Below the pieces are notes generated by a model, which saw nothing but the letters and a program-made list of their open reading frames with translations, ran no database searches and had not been told where the DNA came from. A DNA stretch of 64,000 nt, taken from NCBI GenBank assembly GCA_900170005.1, contig LT827128.1, forward strand, positions 1,918,168 through 1,982,167. The letters are read 5' to 3'. Both the position numbers and the translations under genes were made by a program. Positions 26,624 to 35,668 of this stretch are shown one piece after another. Each line of letters begins with the position of its first letter. Position 1 is the stretch's first letter. The stretch comes from Gordonibacter massiliensis (ex Traore et al. 2017). GTDB taxonomy: Bacteria; Actinomycetota; Coriobacteriia; Coriobacteriales; Eggerthellaceae.

Positions 26624-26655
26624 GCAGCCCCCTCGGCTAAAACCGAGGGGGCTGC
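26624..26655 (-). terminator. Strong hairpin after htrA
   Basis: A 13-bp perfect stem (GCAGCCCCCTCGG and complement) with a six-base loop, 36 nt past the htrA stop. The following T run on the minus strand is short (TT), so termination strength is uncertain, but no other role is evident between htrA and pyrH. Confidence 0.6.
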
Positions 26656-26690
26656 GATGGCGCGTTGTTGCGAACGAGCGAGTGGCGAGG

Positions 26691-28118
26691 TTACGCCGCG
26701 TTCTGGTTGGAGCCGCCGTTTCCGCCGAGCAAGCGCTCGAGCATCGAGGACGACGAGCTGTTCTGCTGCGTGGCGCTCTGGGAGCTGTCATCGGAGCCCA
26801 GCGTGACCTCGATCTGCTTCGTCTCGCCGTTGCGGTTCACTTCCAGCGTGACCTTGTCGCCGGGGTTCTTCGCGCGGATGTCCAGCATGAGGTCGCTCGC
26901 GGACTCCACGTTGTTCCCGTCGAACTTGGTGATGATGTCGCCCTTCTCGATGCCCGCCTCGGCCGCGCCGGAGCCGCTGTACACGTTGGCGACGTAGGCG
27001 CCGGAATCGACGGACAGGCCGTAGCGCTGGGCGTTCTGCGCGTTGACGTTCGACAGCGAGACGCCGAGCTGAGCGTGGGTGGGCGTCTTGCCGTCGATGA
27101 TCTGCTGCGCGATGTTCACCGCGTAGTTCACCGGGATGGCGAAGCCGACGCCGGAGTAGTTGCCCGAATACGACGTGATGAGCGTGTTGATGCCGATGAG
27201 CTTGCCGTCGGAATCGACGAGCGCACCGCCCGAGTTGCCGGGGTTGATGGCGGCGTCGGTCTGGATCATGTTGGCGTAGATGGTGGTCGTGCCCGAGCCG
27301 CCTTGCTGGGCCGAGCTGGAGCCGTCCATGATCTGGGAGCGGCTCGTGGCCGACACGATGCCGGTGGCCACGGACTGCTCGAGGCCGAACGGGCTGCCGA
27401 TGGTCATGACCCACTCGCCGATGATGAGGTTGTCGGAATCGCCGATCTCAATGGGCTTGAGGTCGCTCGCGTTCTTGGCCTTCACCACGGCCAAATCGGA
27501 GCTGGGATCGGTGCCCACGACCTCGGCGTCGTACTGCTCGCCCTCGATGGTCACCTTGAGCGCGTCGGCGCCTTCCACCACGTGGTTGTTCGTGATGATG
27601 TAGCCGTCCTTCGTCAGCACGACGCCGCTGCCGAGCGACGACTGCGTGAGCGTGCCCGACCCGCTGTTGGAGCTGTAGCCGTATCCGTACATGCCGGCCG
27701 ACTGGTTCGTGTACACGTCGATGGCCACGACGGAGGGCAGCGACTTCTTCGCCACGGCCTCGGGCAGCGTGAGGTCTTCGTCGTTCGCGTTGACGGAGCC
27801 GCCGTCCGTGGAGCCGATGACGGTTTGGGAGCCGCCGTTCGAGGACGAGCCGTTCGCGGCCTGCCAGATGCCGAACCCGCCAAGGCCGATGACGCAGGCG
27901 AGCGCCGCGCCCGCGAAGGCGAGCAGGAACGTGCGCAAACCGTGCGACTTCTTCTCGACGGCGACCTTGCCGGGCGTGTGCTGCGGCTGGTAGGGCTGTT
28001 GGTAAGGCTGCTGGTAAGAGGGCTGCTGGCCCGTTTGGGCGGCATGCTGGGCATGCTCGTCGCCCGGGTTCGGCGGAACGGGTCCGCCGACGGGGGTGTT
28101 TCCGTGCATATCGGTCAT
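26691..28118 (-). CDS. htrA: HtrA/DegP-type serine protease, membrane-anchored, one PDZ domain
   Basis: 475 aa from ATG 28118 (AAGGAG ten nt upstream). A cytoplasmic Pro/Gln-rich tail with [12 protein letters not shown] repeats, one TM helix ([21 protein letters not shown]), then a trypsin-like domain with His in ITNNHVVEG, Asp in PSSDLAVVK and Ser in [11 protein letters not shown] single PDZ follows ([35 protein letters not shown]). The C-terminus is a Ser/Gln/Asn-rich tail. Degrades misfolded proteins on the outer face of the membrane. Divergent from the gene at 28375, with 256 bp between. Confidence 0.93.
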   Translation of the reverse strand: MTDMHGNTPVGGPVPPNPGDEHAQHAAQTGQQPSYQQPYQQPYQPQHTPGKVAVEKKSHGLRTFLLAFAGAALACVIGLGGFGIWQAANGSSSNGGSQTVIGSTDGGSVNANDEDLTLPEAVAKKSLPSVVAIDVYTNQSAGMYGYGYSSNSGSGTLTQSSLGSGVVLTKDGYIITNNHVVEGADALKVTIEGEQYDAEVVGTDPSSDLAVVKAKNASDLKPIEIGDSDNLIIGEWVMTIGSPFGLEQSVATGIVSATSRSQIMDGSSSAQQGGSGTTTIYANMIQTDAAINPGNSGGALVDSDGKLIGINTLITSYSGNYSGVGFAIPVNYAVNIAQQIIDGKTPTHAQLGVSLSNVNAQNAQRYGLSVDSGAYVANVYSGSGAAEAGIEKGDIITKFDGNNVESASDLMLDIRAKNPGDKVTLEVNRNGETKQIEVTLGSDDSSQSATQQNSSSSSMLERLLGGNGGSNQNAA

Positions 28119-28374
28119 GTGGTTCACACTCCTTGGGTATCGTGGTGGTCGATGATCGCCATACTCAGTAGATGATGGCGCTACCATAGCACGTGAGGTA
28201 TTTGATCAGGTCTCCTTTGACGCAAATGTCATCTTCGCGTCATGGAATTACACCGTTTGGTGTACAAGGCGTACACCGGCTGGCGCACACCGCGCGGTCG
28301 TGCGCGCCTCGTGCGGGAAGACCGTGCGTGGTATGATGGGCATCATCGTCATCGAGGATGTGCAAGGAGCGCTC

Positions 28375-28899
28375 ATGTCCGACCAAACGCCTCCGCGACG
28401 CACCGCCGCGCAGCGCTTCCAAGCGCTGTACGTGCGCACGCTGCTGCGCCTGCTGCCGCACCTGCTATCGCTGTTCCGGCATACGTCGCCGAGAATCCGC
28501 GCCGAAGTCGATTATCTGGCACCGGGGTACACGTTCATGCTGTCCGTGCGCGGGACGGGTCTGACCTGCGTGTGCGCGCGAACCGCCCAGGGCTCGTTCA
28601 AACGCGTGCCCCCGCGCGCCGTGGCTTGCGACGTCGAGCCAGGAAGCGGCCTCGACTCCGCCGACAAGGGCGCGGCCACCGTCGACTACGTCATCGACTT
28701 CCGCTCGCTCGCCTACGCGTTCCTCTGCTTCTCGGGCGGCATGACGCTCCAGGACGCGCTCGCGCAGCGCGCGTTCTCCACGCGCGGCCCCAACGACACG
28801 GGCGTCGCCCTCACCTATATGTTCACGGCGCTGCTGAAGATGTTCTTCGGCTGGCGCAAGGCGTACCGCCCCAGCCCGTCGACGACGGCGACGTCGTAA
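28375..28899 (+). CDS. Conserved-looking protein, family not recognised
   Basis: 174 aa from ATG 28375, with AAGGAG five nt before the start. Basic N-terminus (PPRRTAAQRFQALYVRTLLRLLPHLLSLF) that could form an amphipathic helix, then a strand-rich part and YVIDFRSLAYAFLCFSGGMTLQDALAQRAFSTRG, ending in a basic helix LLKMFFGWRKAY. The DFxxxxxxxxCFxGxMTxxxAxxxxxFSxxG pattern resembles SCP2-type lipid-binding domains, but I am not certain. Upstream of the alcohol dehydrogenase gene by about 150 nt on the same strand. Confidence 0.65.
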   Translation: MSDQTPPRRTAAQRFQALYVRTLLRLLPHLLSLFRHTSPRIRAEVDYLAPGYTFMLSVRGTGLTCVCARTAQGSFKRVPPRAVACDVEPGSGLDSADKGAATVDYVIDFRSLAYAFLCFSGGMTLQDALAQRAFSTRGPNDTGVALTYMFTALLKMFFGWRKAYRPSPSTTATS

Positions 28900-29050
28900 G
28901 AGAGGAAGAGCCTGATTTGCCATAGCCTTCGTTTTTGTCCGCGCACCGACAAACGCTTGATCTGCTTTTATACGGAATAGCACCAGTTCATCGCGCTGGA
29001 CAAAAAAGCGAGCTATGGTAGGTTTCGCACCGAAAGGCAAAGGAGTCAAC

Positions 29051-30238
29051 GTGAAAGCATTCGAGTTCGCCTGCCCCACCAAGATCATCGCGGGAGCGCA
29101 CGCGCTTGACAAGCTGCCCGACGAGCTGGCGGACCGCGGGGTAGAGCATCCGCTGGTCATGACGGACGCTGGCCTGGTGAAGCTGGGAGTGGCGGCGAAG
29201 CTTACCGACGTGCTGGACGCGGCCGGCGTCGCCTACGACCTGTTCGACCAGGTGCCGCCCGACTCGTCGATGGACGTGGTGAACGAGGTGGCGCGCCTCT
29301 ACGCCGAGCGCGGCTGCGACGGGTTCGTGGCCATCGGCGGCGGCTCGGTCATCGACACCACGAAGGGCGCGGCGGCATCGCTCGCCTGCGAGGGCGTGGA
29401 CTTCGCCACGCTGCAGGGCTCGGAGATCCTCCACGCGGACCTGCCGCCGTTCGTCGCCGTGCCCACCACGGCCGGCACCGGCAGCGAGGTCACGCTCGTG
29501 GCCGTGGTGGCCGACACGCACAAGCACGCGAAGCTGTCGTTCACCTCGTACAAGCTGGTGCCGCACGCGGCCATCCTCGACCCGGCGCTCACCTCGTCGC
29601 TGCCGCCGAAGCTCACGGCCACCACCGGCATGGACGCGCTCACGCACGCCATCGAGGCGTACACGTCCATCCAGAAGAACCCCGTGTCCGACGCGTTCGC
29701 CGTCAAGGCCATCGAGCTCATCGCGCAAAACCTGCCGCGCGCCTGCGCGCAAGGCGACGACGCCGACGCGCGTGCGAACCTGGCGCTGGCCTCGCTTTTG
29801 GCGGGCGCGGCGTTCTCGAACGCCATGGTGGGCGTCGTGCACGCGCTCGGCCATTCGCTGGGCGGCCTTTGCCACATACCGCACGGCCAGGCCATGATGA
29901 TGCTGCTCCCCCACTGCGTGCGCTTCAACCTCTACCACGGCGTCCACGCGGGCGTGTACGGCGAGCTGCTGGCGCACCTGGCGCCCAACCGCGCAGCCGA
30001 ACTGGGTCCAGCGGCGATGCCCGCCGAGCGCGACCTGGCCTTCTGCGACGAGCTGTTCGCGCTGAACGAGCGCTACCACCGCGACTACGGCGTGCCCCTC
30101 AAGCTGTCCGAGCTAGGCGTGGAGCACGACCAGCTGGCCGCCGTGGCCAAGCAGGCCCGCTACGACGGCGCGGCCCTGTACAACGAAGTGGAGATAACGC
30201 TGGAAGACGCCCTGGAGATTCTGGAAGCGACGTACTAG
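29051..30238 (+). CDS. Iron-containing alcohol dehydrogenase
   Basis: 395 aa from GTG 29051 with AAAGGAG six nt before it; an upstream ATG frame lacks this site. Group III ADH: GGGSVIDTTKGAA in the NAD-binding domain, TTAGTGSEVT, and metal-binding His residues in NAMVGVVHALGHSLGG and PHGQAMMMLLPH plus an upstream Asp. Interconverts alcohols and aldehydes with NAD(P)H. Seventy-six nt upstream of an aldehyde dehydrogenase gene, suggesting a two-step alcohol-to-acid (or reverse) route. Substrate unknown. Confidence 0.93.
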   Translation: MKAFEFACPTKIIAGAHALDKLPDELADRGVEHPLVMTDAGLVKLGVAAKLTDVLDAAGVAYDLFDQVPPDSSMDVVNEVARLYAERGCDGFVAIGGGSVIDTTKGAAASLACEGVDFATLQGSEILHADLPPFVAVPTTAGTGSEVTLVAVVADTHKHAKLSFTSYKLVPHAAILDPALTSSLPPKLTATTGMDALTHAIEAYTSIQKNPVSDAFAVKAIELIAQNLPRACAQGDDADARANLALASLLAGAAFSNAMVGVVHALGHSLGGLCHIPHGQAMMMLLPHCVRFNLYHGVHAGVYGELLAHLAPNRAAELGPAAMPAERDLAFCDELFALNERYHRDYGVPLKLSELGVEHDQLAAVAKQARYDGAALYNEVEITLEDALEILEATY

Positions 30239-30252
30239 CCACAAAGACGACC

Positions 30253-30281
30253 CCCGTAGGGGCGGCCTGCGCGCCTACGGG
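30253..30281. other. Intercistronic hairpin between alcohol and aldehyde dehydrogenase genes
   Basis: CCCGTAGG (30253-30260) pairs with CCTACGGG (30274-30281) around a GC-rich loop. It contains the GTAGGGGCG and CCTACGG edges also seen in the family A/B repeats, so it may be a remnant of such an element. Confidence 0.4.
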
Positions 30282-30314
30282 AAACCGACGAGCGCCGAGA
30301 GCAAAGGAACTGCC

Positions 30315-31727
30315 ATGACCACCGCACCAACCTTCGAAAGCGTCGCCGACGTCGAGGCGCAGGCGCAGCGGATGCGCGATTTCTACCTGACGGGCGCCAC
30401 CCTCGACATCGAGTTCCGTCGCCAGGCGCTCGTGAAGCTGAAGGCCTACCTCAAGGCCAACGAGGAGCGCATCCTGGCCGCGCTCACCGCCGACCTGGGG
30501 AAAGCCCCCTTCGAAGGTTACGCCACGGAACTCGGCTTGGTGTACGACGAGATCAACACCTGCCTGAAGCACCTGAACTCGTGGACGCGCCCTCGCCGCG
30601 TGCGCACGCCCCTCGTGCACTTCCACTCCACGTCGAAGGTGTACCCGAGCCCGCTCGGCGTGGTGCTGGTGCTGAGCCCGTGGAACTACCCCGTGCAGCT
30701 GGCGCTCGTGCCGATGGTGGACGCCATCGCGGCCGGCAACTGCGTGGCGCTCAAGCCGTCGCGCACGTCGAAGCACACGAGCGAGCTTTTGATCGACATC
30801 CTGGCCAACGTGTTCCCACCCGAGTTCGTGTGCGGGTTTCCCGGATCGGGCGCCATGAACGACTGGCTGCTGGACGTGCGCTGGGACAAACTGTTCTTCA
30901 CCGGCAGCCCGAACGTGGGGCACACCATCATGGAGGCGGCGGCGAAGTTCCTCACACCCGTCACGCTGGAGCTGGGCGGCAAGAGCCCGTGCATCGTGGA
31001 CGAAACGGCCAACGTGAAGCGCGCGGCGCAGCGCATCGCCTGGGGCAAGGGCATCAACTGCGGGCAGACCTGCGTGGCGCCCGACTACTTCCTCGTGCAC
31101 GAGAGCGTGGCGGACGACCTGGTGAAACAGCTGGACGCATGCTTTCACCAGTATTACGGTGCGGACATCCTCGCGTGCGAACAGTGGCCGCACATGATAT
31201 CGCAGCGCCATTTCGAGCGCGTGATGGGGCTCATCGAGCACCGCAACCCGAACGCGTCGGTGGCGTTCGGCGGCCACGGCGACCCGGACACGCTGCGCAT
31301 CGAGCCCACGTGCTTGCGCGGCGTGACGCTGGACGACCCCGTCATGGGCGAGGAGATATTCGGCCCCGTGCTGCCGGTACTGACGTACCGCACGCTGGAC
31401 GAGGCGTTCGCCGTCGTGCGCACGTTCGAGAAACCGCTCGCCACCTACGTGTTCAGCGACGACAAGAACGTGCAGCAGCGCGTGATCCGCGAGCTGCCGT
31501 TCGGCGGCGCCACCGTCAACGACGTGGTCATCCACTTGGCGAACAACCACATGGGATTCGGCGGCGTGGGCAACTCCGGCATGGGCGCCTACCACGGCAA
31601 GGTGGGCTTCGACTGCTTCACGCACTACAAGTCCACGCTGAAGAAGGGCACCTGGTTGGAGATGCCCATCCGCAACCCTCCCTTCGACGATACGAAGATG
31701 AGGCTTTTGAAGATGCTGATGAAGTAG
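30315..31727 (+). CDS. NAD(P)-dependent aldehyde dehydrogenase (ALDH3-like)
   Basis: 470 aa, AAAGGA upstream of ATG 30315. Cofactor-binding LVLSPWNYPVQLAL, FTGSPNVGHTI, catalytic Glu in TLELGGKSP and nucleophile Cys in GINCGQTCVAPDY, then EEIFGPVLPVL. Length and the LVLSPWNYP motif fit the class 3/YwdH-like group that oxidises medium or long chain and aromatic aldehydes. Partner of the upstream alcohol dehydrogenase; ends just before a strong terminator. Confidence 0.93.
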   Translation: MTTAPTFESVADVEAQAQRMRDFYLTGATLDIEFRRQALVKLKAYLKANEERILAALTADLGKAPFEGYATELGLVYDEINTCLKHLNSWTRPRRVRTPLVHFHSTSKVYPSPLGVVLVLSPWNYPVQLALVPMVDAIAAGNCVALKPSRTSKHTSELLIDILANVFPPEFVCGFPGSGAMNDWLLDVRWDKLFFTGSPNVGHTIMEAAAKFLTPVTLELGGKSPCIVDETANVKRAAQRIAWGKGINCGQTCVAPDYFLVHESVADDLVKQLDACFHQYYGADILACEQWPHMISQRHFERVMGLIEHRNPNASVAFGGHGDPDTLRIEPTCLRGVTLDDPVMGEEIFGPVLPVLTYRTLDEAFAVVRTFEKPLATYVFSDDKNVQQRVIRELPFGGATVNDVVIHLANNHMGFGGVGNSGMGAYHGKVGFDCFTHYKSTLKKGTWLEMPIRNPPFDDTKMRLLKMLMK

Positions 31728-31740
31728 CGGCTTGGGCGCC

Positions 31741-31837
31741 CTTGCCCGGGGCTATGCCGTACGGCGCTCCTCACACACTTCGCGAAAGTTCGTCGCACCG
31801 CACGGCATAGCCCCGGGCAAGGGCGGCGGGCTTTTTT
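31741..31837 (+). terminator. Terminator with 20-bp perfect stem
   Basis: CTTGCCCGGGGCTATGCCGT at 31741-31760 is exactly complementary to 31802-31821; the loop is 41 nt. A CTTTTTT run follows at 31830. It starts 14 nt after the aldehyde dehydrogenase stop. The long stem may also have arisen from a palindromic element. Confidence 0.75.
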
Positions 31838-31951
31838 GTGGCGGCTTGCAACCTGCGCGGCTGTTGCGAGGAGGGCGGGTTGCGGACTGTTCATGGATGG
31901 AGGGGTCAAACCTGCGAGGTAAGCCTACGTTGTAAAAAAACCTGTCAGAAA

Positions 31952-32125
31952 TGCACAAAAACCTGCTTCGTTTGATGATTTGAGAGGGGGCGGAGCGTAC
32001 GAAGACGATGGCTGTTGCAAGCAAGATTCTTCGTCTTGGCCTTCACCTGCGGTTTTCTTTGAGAGTGTCCGACGGGCTGCCCGCAGATCGCCACACGACC
32101 ATCAAACGAGGCGGGTTTTTGTGCA
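31952..32125. repeat. Element with 26-bp inverted arms and 122-bp centre
   Basis: Arms 31952-31977 and 32100-32125 match 24 of 26 positions (TGCACAAAAACC...CGTTTGATG). Between two convergent gene ends. The rest of 31,838-32,231 holds no gene that I can support. Similar architecture, with different arm sequence, at 52150-52314 and 57346-57542. Confidence 0.6.
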
Positions 32126-32231
32126 AAATCGAAGCCGGAAAATACATCGACCCCCTGGGAGCCGTCGCACGACAGACCCGCGCTAGATTGCAGCTTGCTT
32201 CTTGTTGCATACTCGCTTTATAAACCGGAAA

Positions 32232-32669
32232 TTAGCGTTCTCTCATATAGCGCCCTATTTCATCAGGAGTTAATTTTCGCACCTCGGTATAGGGGTATTC
32301 TACATATTCTCCGACAGCAAAAACGGGTGCCGTTTGTTTGCATTTCTTGTCTCTATTCCTTTTTAAGAATAGGTGCAGATCGGCGTTATCTGCGAATATC
32401 TTATATGACACTCTGCCTTTATTGTTTTCCATCTCATAAATGCCGCAGGACTTTTTTGTCGAGTAGTCGGCTGTTCGCAAATAAAGTTTTGCAATTTCCA
32501 ATGACTTAAAAGGGAAGTTCCACCTTTGCAACCCTCTGCTTGGGTCGTGTTCTATGCAAATGCAACGTCCACAAGTCCCGCAAATATATTGAGTGTGGGT
32601 TTCTAAACATTCGGAAGGATTGAGCAAGGGAGTTATTCTATTTTCATCAGAGTAGCATTCTTCGCACAT
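32232..32669 (-). CDS. Small cysteine-rich protein, function unknown
   Basis: 145 aa from ATG 32669 (MCEECYSDENR); an AAGGAG lies about 12 nt upstream. Eight cysteines, most in the first 45 residues: MCEECYSDE and the CGTCGRCICIEHD knot look like a zinc-binding site. The C-terminal half has SYKIFADNADLHLFLKRNRDKKC and ends VRKLTPDEIGRYMRER. Base composition is notably AT-richer than its neighbours, suggesting recent transfer. No partner gene is apparent; flanked by a repeat-like element and the MerR gene, both non-overlapping. Confidence 0.65.
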   Translation of the reverse strand: MCEECYSDENRITPLLNPSECLETHTQYICGTCGRCICIEHDPSRGLQRWNFPFKSLEIAKLYLRTADYSTKKSCGIYEMENNKGRVSYKIFADNADLHLFLKRNRDKKCKQTAPVFAVGEYVEYPYTEVRKLTPDEIGRYMRER

Positions 32670-32813
32670 TCTGCTTTTTCGCTCCTTATTGACTTCTGGT
32701 TTGCCGAACACGACCTCCCACACTAAGCCGCGGTCGAAGAGACGCGTCACCAAGCGCGATAAAACGCATGACTGAGCGGATCGCCACGCGACCCGCTCAC
32801 GCCCTCCGCTCGC

Positions 32814-33623
32814 CTATGCCTTCTCGATGGGCACTTGGATCTCGGTGAGCCAGTCGGCTTCGGGCGTGTTGCTCCATACGCCGTCGATGTAGCTTTCGCG
32901 CGGGGTGTCGGCCACGCGGTAGCCGTTCTTCTCCACCCAATCCAGCGCGAAGGCGTAGGCCTGCGGCAGGTCGGCGTACGAGCCGCGGTGCATGACCGAC
33001 GCCACCGTCACGGCGGGGATCTCGCGGAACACGATACCGTCGGTTTCCACGCCGAACGAGGTCACGGCCTCGTTGTATTCGAAGCTGATGTCGTGCTCCT
33101 TGTATTCGGCATCCAAGTAGCTGATGAAGCAGTACTCGGGCACGGCGCACTGCAGATCGGGGTTCGCGGCGGCCACCGCGCGGCCGATGGCGGGGATGAC
33201 GTCGAAATACGAGCGATAATCGGGCACGGTGAGCTGCTTCGTGAACACGATGCAGCTGGGGATGTCCTTGACGGTTGCCTGGTAGTCCATGATGTTCTCC
33301 TTGTCCTCACGGTGCAGAATGAATGCGATGCGCGCGAGCCGCTCTTCGCGCTCGCGGAGTTCCCGGACCACTTCGGCCTGACGACGCTCCAGCACGGGCC
33401 GGGGATCGGCGCCATCCACGATGGCCGCGACCTCGTCCACTGACAGCCCCGCCTGCCGCAGCGACTGGATGCGGTGCAGGTCGAACAGCTGCCCCGTGGT
33501 GTACAGCCGGTAGCCGGTCGCACCGTCCACCGCCGCCGGACGCAAGAGCCCGATGCGGTCGTAGTAGTGCAGCGTCTTGACGGTGGTCTTTCCCATTTTC
33601 GAGAACTCTCCGATGTAGTACAT
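32814..33623 (-). CDS. MerR family regulator with GyrI-like effector domain
   Basis: 269 aa from ATG 33623, AGGAGG seven nt upstream. N-terminal MerR DNA-binding domain: MYYIGEFSKMGKTTVKTLHYYDRIGLL, then ATGYRLYTTGQLFDLHRIQSLRQAGLSVDEV and a coiled-coil. The C-terminal half (from about residue 120) is a GyrI/BmrR-like ligand domain: IVFTKQLTVPDYRSYFDVIPAIG, FREIPAVTVASVMHRGSYADLPQAYAFALDWVEKNGYRVADTPRESYIDGVW, the usual pattern for small-molecule or drug binding. Likely controls its own promoter (next entry) and perhaps the divergent peptidase gene. Confidence 0.92.
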   Translation of the reverse strand: MYYIGEFSKMGKTTVKTLHYYDRIGLLRPAAVDGATGYRLYTTGQLFDLHRIQSLRQAGLSVDEVAAIVDGADPRPVLERRQAEVVRELREREERLARIAFILHREDKENIMDYQATVKDIPSCIVFTKQLTVPDYRSYFDVIPAIGRAVAAANPDLQCAVPEYCFISYLDAEYKEHDISFEYNEAVTSFGVETDGIVFREIPAVTVASVMHRGSYADLPQAYAFALDWVEKNGYRVADTPRESYIDGVWSNTPEADWLTEIQVPIEKA

Positions 33624-33644
33624 GCGCACCTCCTTTCGCATCGC

Positions 33645-33675
33645 ATTCAACAGCCTCCCGCACGGGGAGGGTCAA
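33645..33675 (-). promoter_or_regulatory. MerR-type promoter with 19-bp spacer and internal dyad
   Basis: On the minus strand TTGACC (33675-33670) and TTGAAT (33650-33645) are separated by exactly 19 nt, and the spacer contains CTCCCCGTGCGGGAG, a dyad with 6-bp arms. An overlong spacer with a central dyad is the hallmark of MerR-controlled promoters. It lies 22 nt upstream of the MerR gene start, so autoregulation is likely. Confidence 0.65.
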
Positions 33676-33947
33676 GGGCTTTTCCAAAAAAATTCGCGCC
33701 CCGTGCAAACCGCTCTTGCGCGCACGGCCCGCGAGCGGCACGGCGCCCTCGCGCGCCGTGCGCCCACTGCGGAAATGAGGAGATTCCGCAGCGGGCGAAA
33801 CGTTCCGACGGCATCGCGCGTGTTCTTGATAGGAGCCGAACATCGTGGAATCGCGATGGGCGGCGCAAGCGAGGGCGCGGGCTTTCAGGTTGTTTTCAAG
33901 TTCGAACGATACCCTCGTGGTCTGAGAAACCGCACGAAAGGGCACGC

Positions 33948-34829
33948 ATGGCGGACAGGCAGACGAAACGCCAAAGCACCATCCATGGTATCACGACGTA
34001 CCGGCGCCGACCCTGTGCAAGGGGCGGTCGCCGCGGCAACCGCCCGCTCTTCCGCCGCGGTTTCGCCGACCGCGCAAGCAGCATGCTGGTCCGATGGAAA
34101 GCGGCGCTCGCCTGCTTCGGAGCCGGCATCCTCGTGCTTGCGGGCGCGCTCGCGCTTCCGCTGCTCGCCTCTTCCTCGGCAGCGGCCGACGTCGACATCG
34201 AGGCGCGGGCAGCAGCGGAGGTGACCAGGCTGCAAAGCGATACCGACAGCAGAGCCCGCAGCGCGGCGCTCGACGTGCCGGCGCTTCCCCAGTACCCCGA
34301 GCTCCCCACGGGGTGCGAATCGGTGGCGCTGACGAACGCGCTCATCGCCTGCGGGTTCGACCTGCGAAAAACCGAGATTGCCGAAGCCTGGCTCCCCACG
34401 AGCGACCAGGACTTCGTGCGCTCCTTCCTGGGCGATCCCGCCTCCCCCGACGGGAACTCCTGCATGGCGCCCGCCGTCGCCAGCACGGCCGCCGCCTACC
34501 TCGAGGCCCACAGAGCCGACCTCGAAGCCGTCGACCTCACGGGCGCCTCGTTCCAGGACCTGCTGGACGAAGTTGCTGCCGGGAACCCCGTCATCGCCTG
34601 GTGCACCATCGGCATGGACGAGCCGGGCGACTGTTACCGCACGGCTCAGGTGGACGGCCGCATGTACCGTTTGCTCACGAACAGCCATTGCGTGGTCGTG
34701 CGCGGCTACGACCTCGACGCCGGCATCGTGCTGGTCAGCGATTCCTTGGCCGGGCAGGTGGCCTACCCCCTGGACACGTTCGCCGCCCGTTACTACGCCC
34801 TGGGCGCGCAGGCCGTGGTGCTGCGCTGA
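33948..34829 (+). CDS. Membrane-anchored C39-like cysteine peptidase domain protein
   Basis: 293 aa from ATG 33948 with AAAGGG seven nt upstream. A basic N-terminus of about 45 residues, one TM helix (WKAALACFGAGILVLAGALALPLLA), a helical linker, then a peptidase_C39_2 domain: ALPQYPELPTGCESVALTNALIACGF with catalytic Cys at about 123, and the LTNSHCVVVRGYD His and VSDSLAG Asp. Papain-like proteins of this type act on the cell surface. Divergent from the MerR gene. The 324-bp divergent region holds the MerR promoter; no other gene is seen there. Confidence 0.85.
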   Translation: MADRQTKRQSTIHGITTYRRRPCARGGRRGNRPLFRRGFADRASSMLVRWKAALACFGAGILVLAGALALPLLASSSAAADVDIEARAAAEVTRLQSDTDSRARSAALDVPALPQYPELPTGCESVALTNALIACGFDLRKTEIAEAWLPTSDQDFVRSFLGDPASPDGNSCMAPAVASTAAAYLEAHRADLEAVDLTGASFQDLLDEVAAGNPVIAWCTIGMDEPGDCYRTAQVDGRMYRLLTNSHCVVVRGYDLDAGIVLVSDSLAGQVAYPLDTFAARYYALGAQAVVLR

Positions 34830-34833
34830 AACG

Positions 34834-35550
34834 CTATCGGTCGATGCGAAGAACGAGCGAGAGGAAATCCCGCTCGAAGCGATCTTGAAACGAACGGCAC
34901 GTGTCGAGCAGCCACCCGCGCTCCTCGTGGTAGTTCGCCAATCCTCGCAGGTAGAAGAGCTTGCGATCGTCTGCCACGATGAACGGCATGACGCCTGCGA
35001 CGAGGCACGAGCGAAACATGAGTATGCGCCCCACACGGCCGTTGCCGTCTTGGAACGGGTGGATGCACTCGAAGCGCCAATGGAAGTCGACGACATCCTC
35101 GAGCGATGCCGCATGTTCGTCGAACGAGGCGAGCAACGCGCCGAGTTCGGACTCGACCGCCTCTGGCGCAACGGCAAGAATGCCGCCCACTTCGTTGGGA
35201 AGCGACTTGAACGCGCCCGGCTCGAACACGGCATCGGATGCCGCTTGGGCCGTGTTTTGTTTCAGCGTCCGGTGGAACGCGCGAACGAGTTCAGGGGCAA
35301 GGGGCTCGTCCGCCGTGTCCAGCATGAGGTCGAACAGCTTGAAGTGGTTCTCGGTTTCCGCGATATCGTCCAGACGGGCATCGCCCGACACGGTGCGCGT
35401 TTCGAATATCTGGCGCGTCTGATCGGCCGAGAGGCGGCTTCCCTCGATGCGGTTCGAGTTGTAGGCCAGCTCGACCTGCGTTTTGTGATAAAGGTTGCCC
35501 TCGAGCCTGATGGCCTTCTGGCGTCGGTATTCTTCGAGCAGTTGCGTCAC
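34834..35550 (-). CDS. Fic family protein with N-terminal inhibitory motif (class II)
   Basis: 238 aa from GTG 35550, with AAGGGGG nine nt upstream. The complete Fic active site HPFQDGNGRVGR starts at about His164. An SxxxEG inhibitory motif (SNRIEG, residues 32-37) sits on the N-terminal side, making it a class II, self-inhibited enzyme. Fic proteins transfer AMP from ATP (sometimes other nucleotide moieties) to a Ser/Thr/Tyr of a target. No antitoxin gene is nearby, as expected for class II. Ends 5 nt from the convergent peptidase stop. Target unknown. Confidence 0.9.
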   Translation of the reverse strand: MTQLLEEYRRQKAIRLEGNLYHKTQVELAYNSNRIEGSRLSADQTRQIFETRTVSGDARLDDIAETENHFKLFDLMLDTADEPLAPELVRAFHRTLKQNTAQAASDAVFEPGAFKSLPNEVGGILAVAPEAVESELGALLASFDEHAASLEDVVDFHWRFECIHPFQDGNGRVGRILMFRSCLVAGVMPFIVADDRKLFYLRGLANYHEERGWLLDTCRSFQDRFERDFLSLVLRIDR

Positions 35551-35668
35551 GCGGAAACCCCCCTTCTCAAACAAATGCAATATTACCACTTTTAATATGA
35601 CATTAGTTTGCTTGCCATCCACGCACCAGCGGCGGAGCCGAGATTCCCGGCCCCGCCGCCGACGTTCG

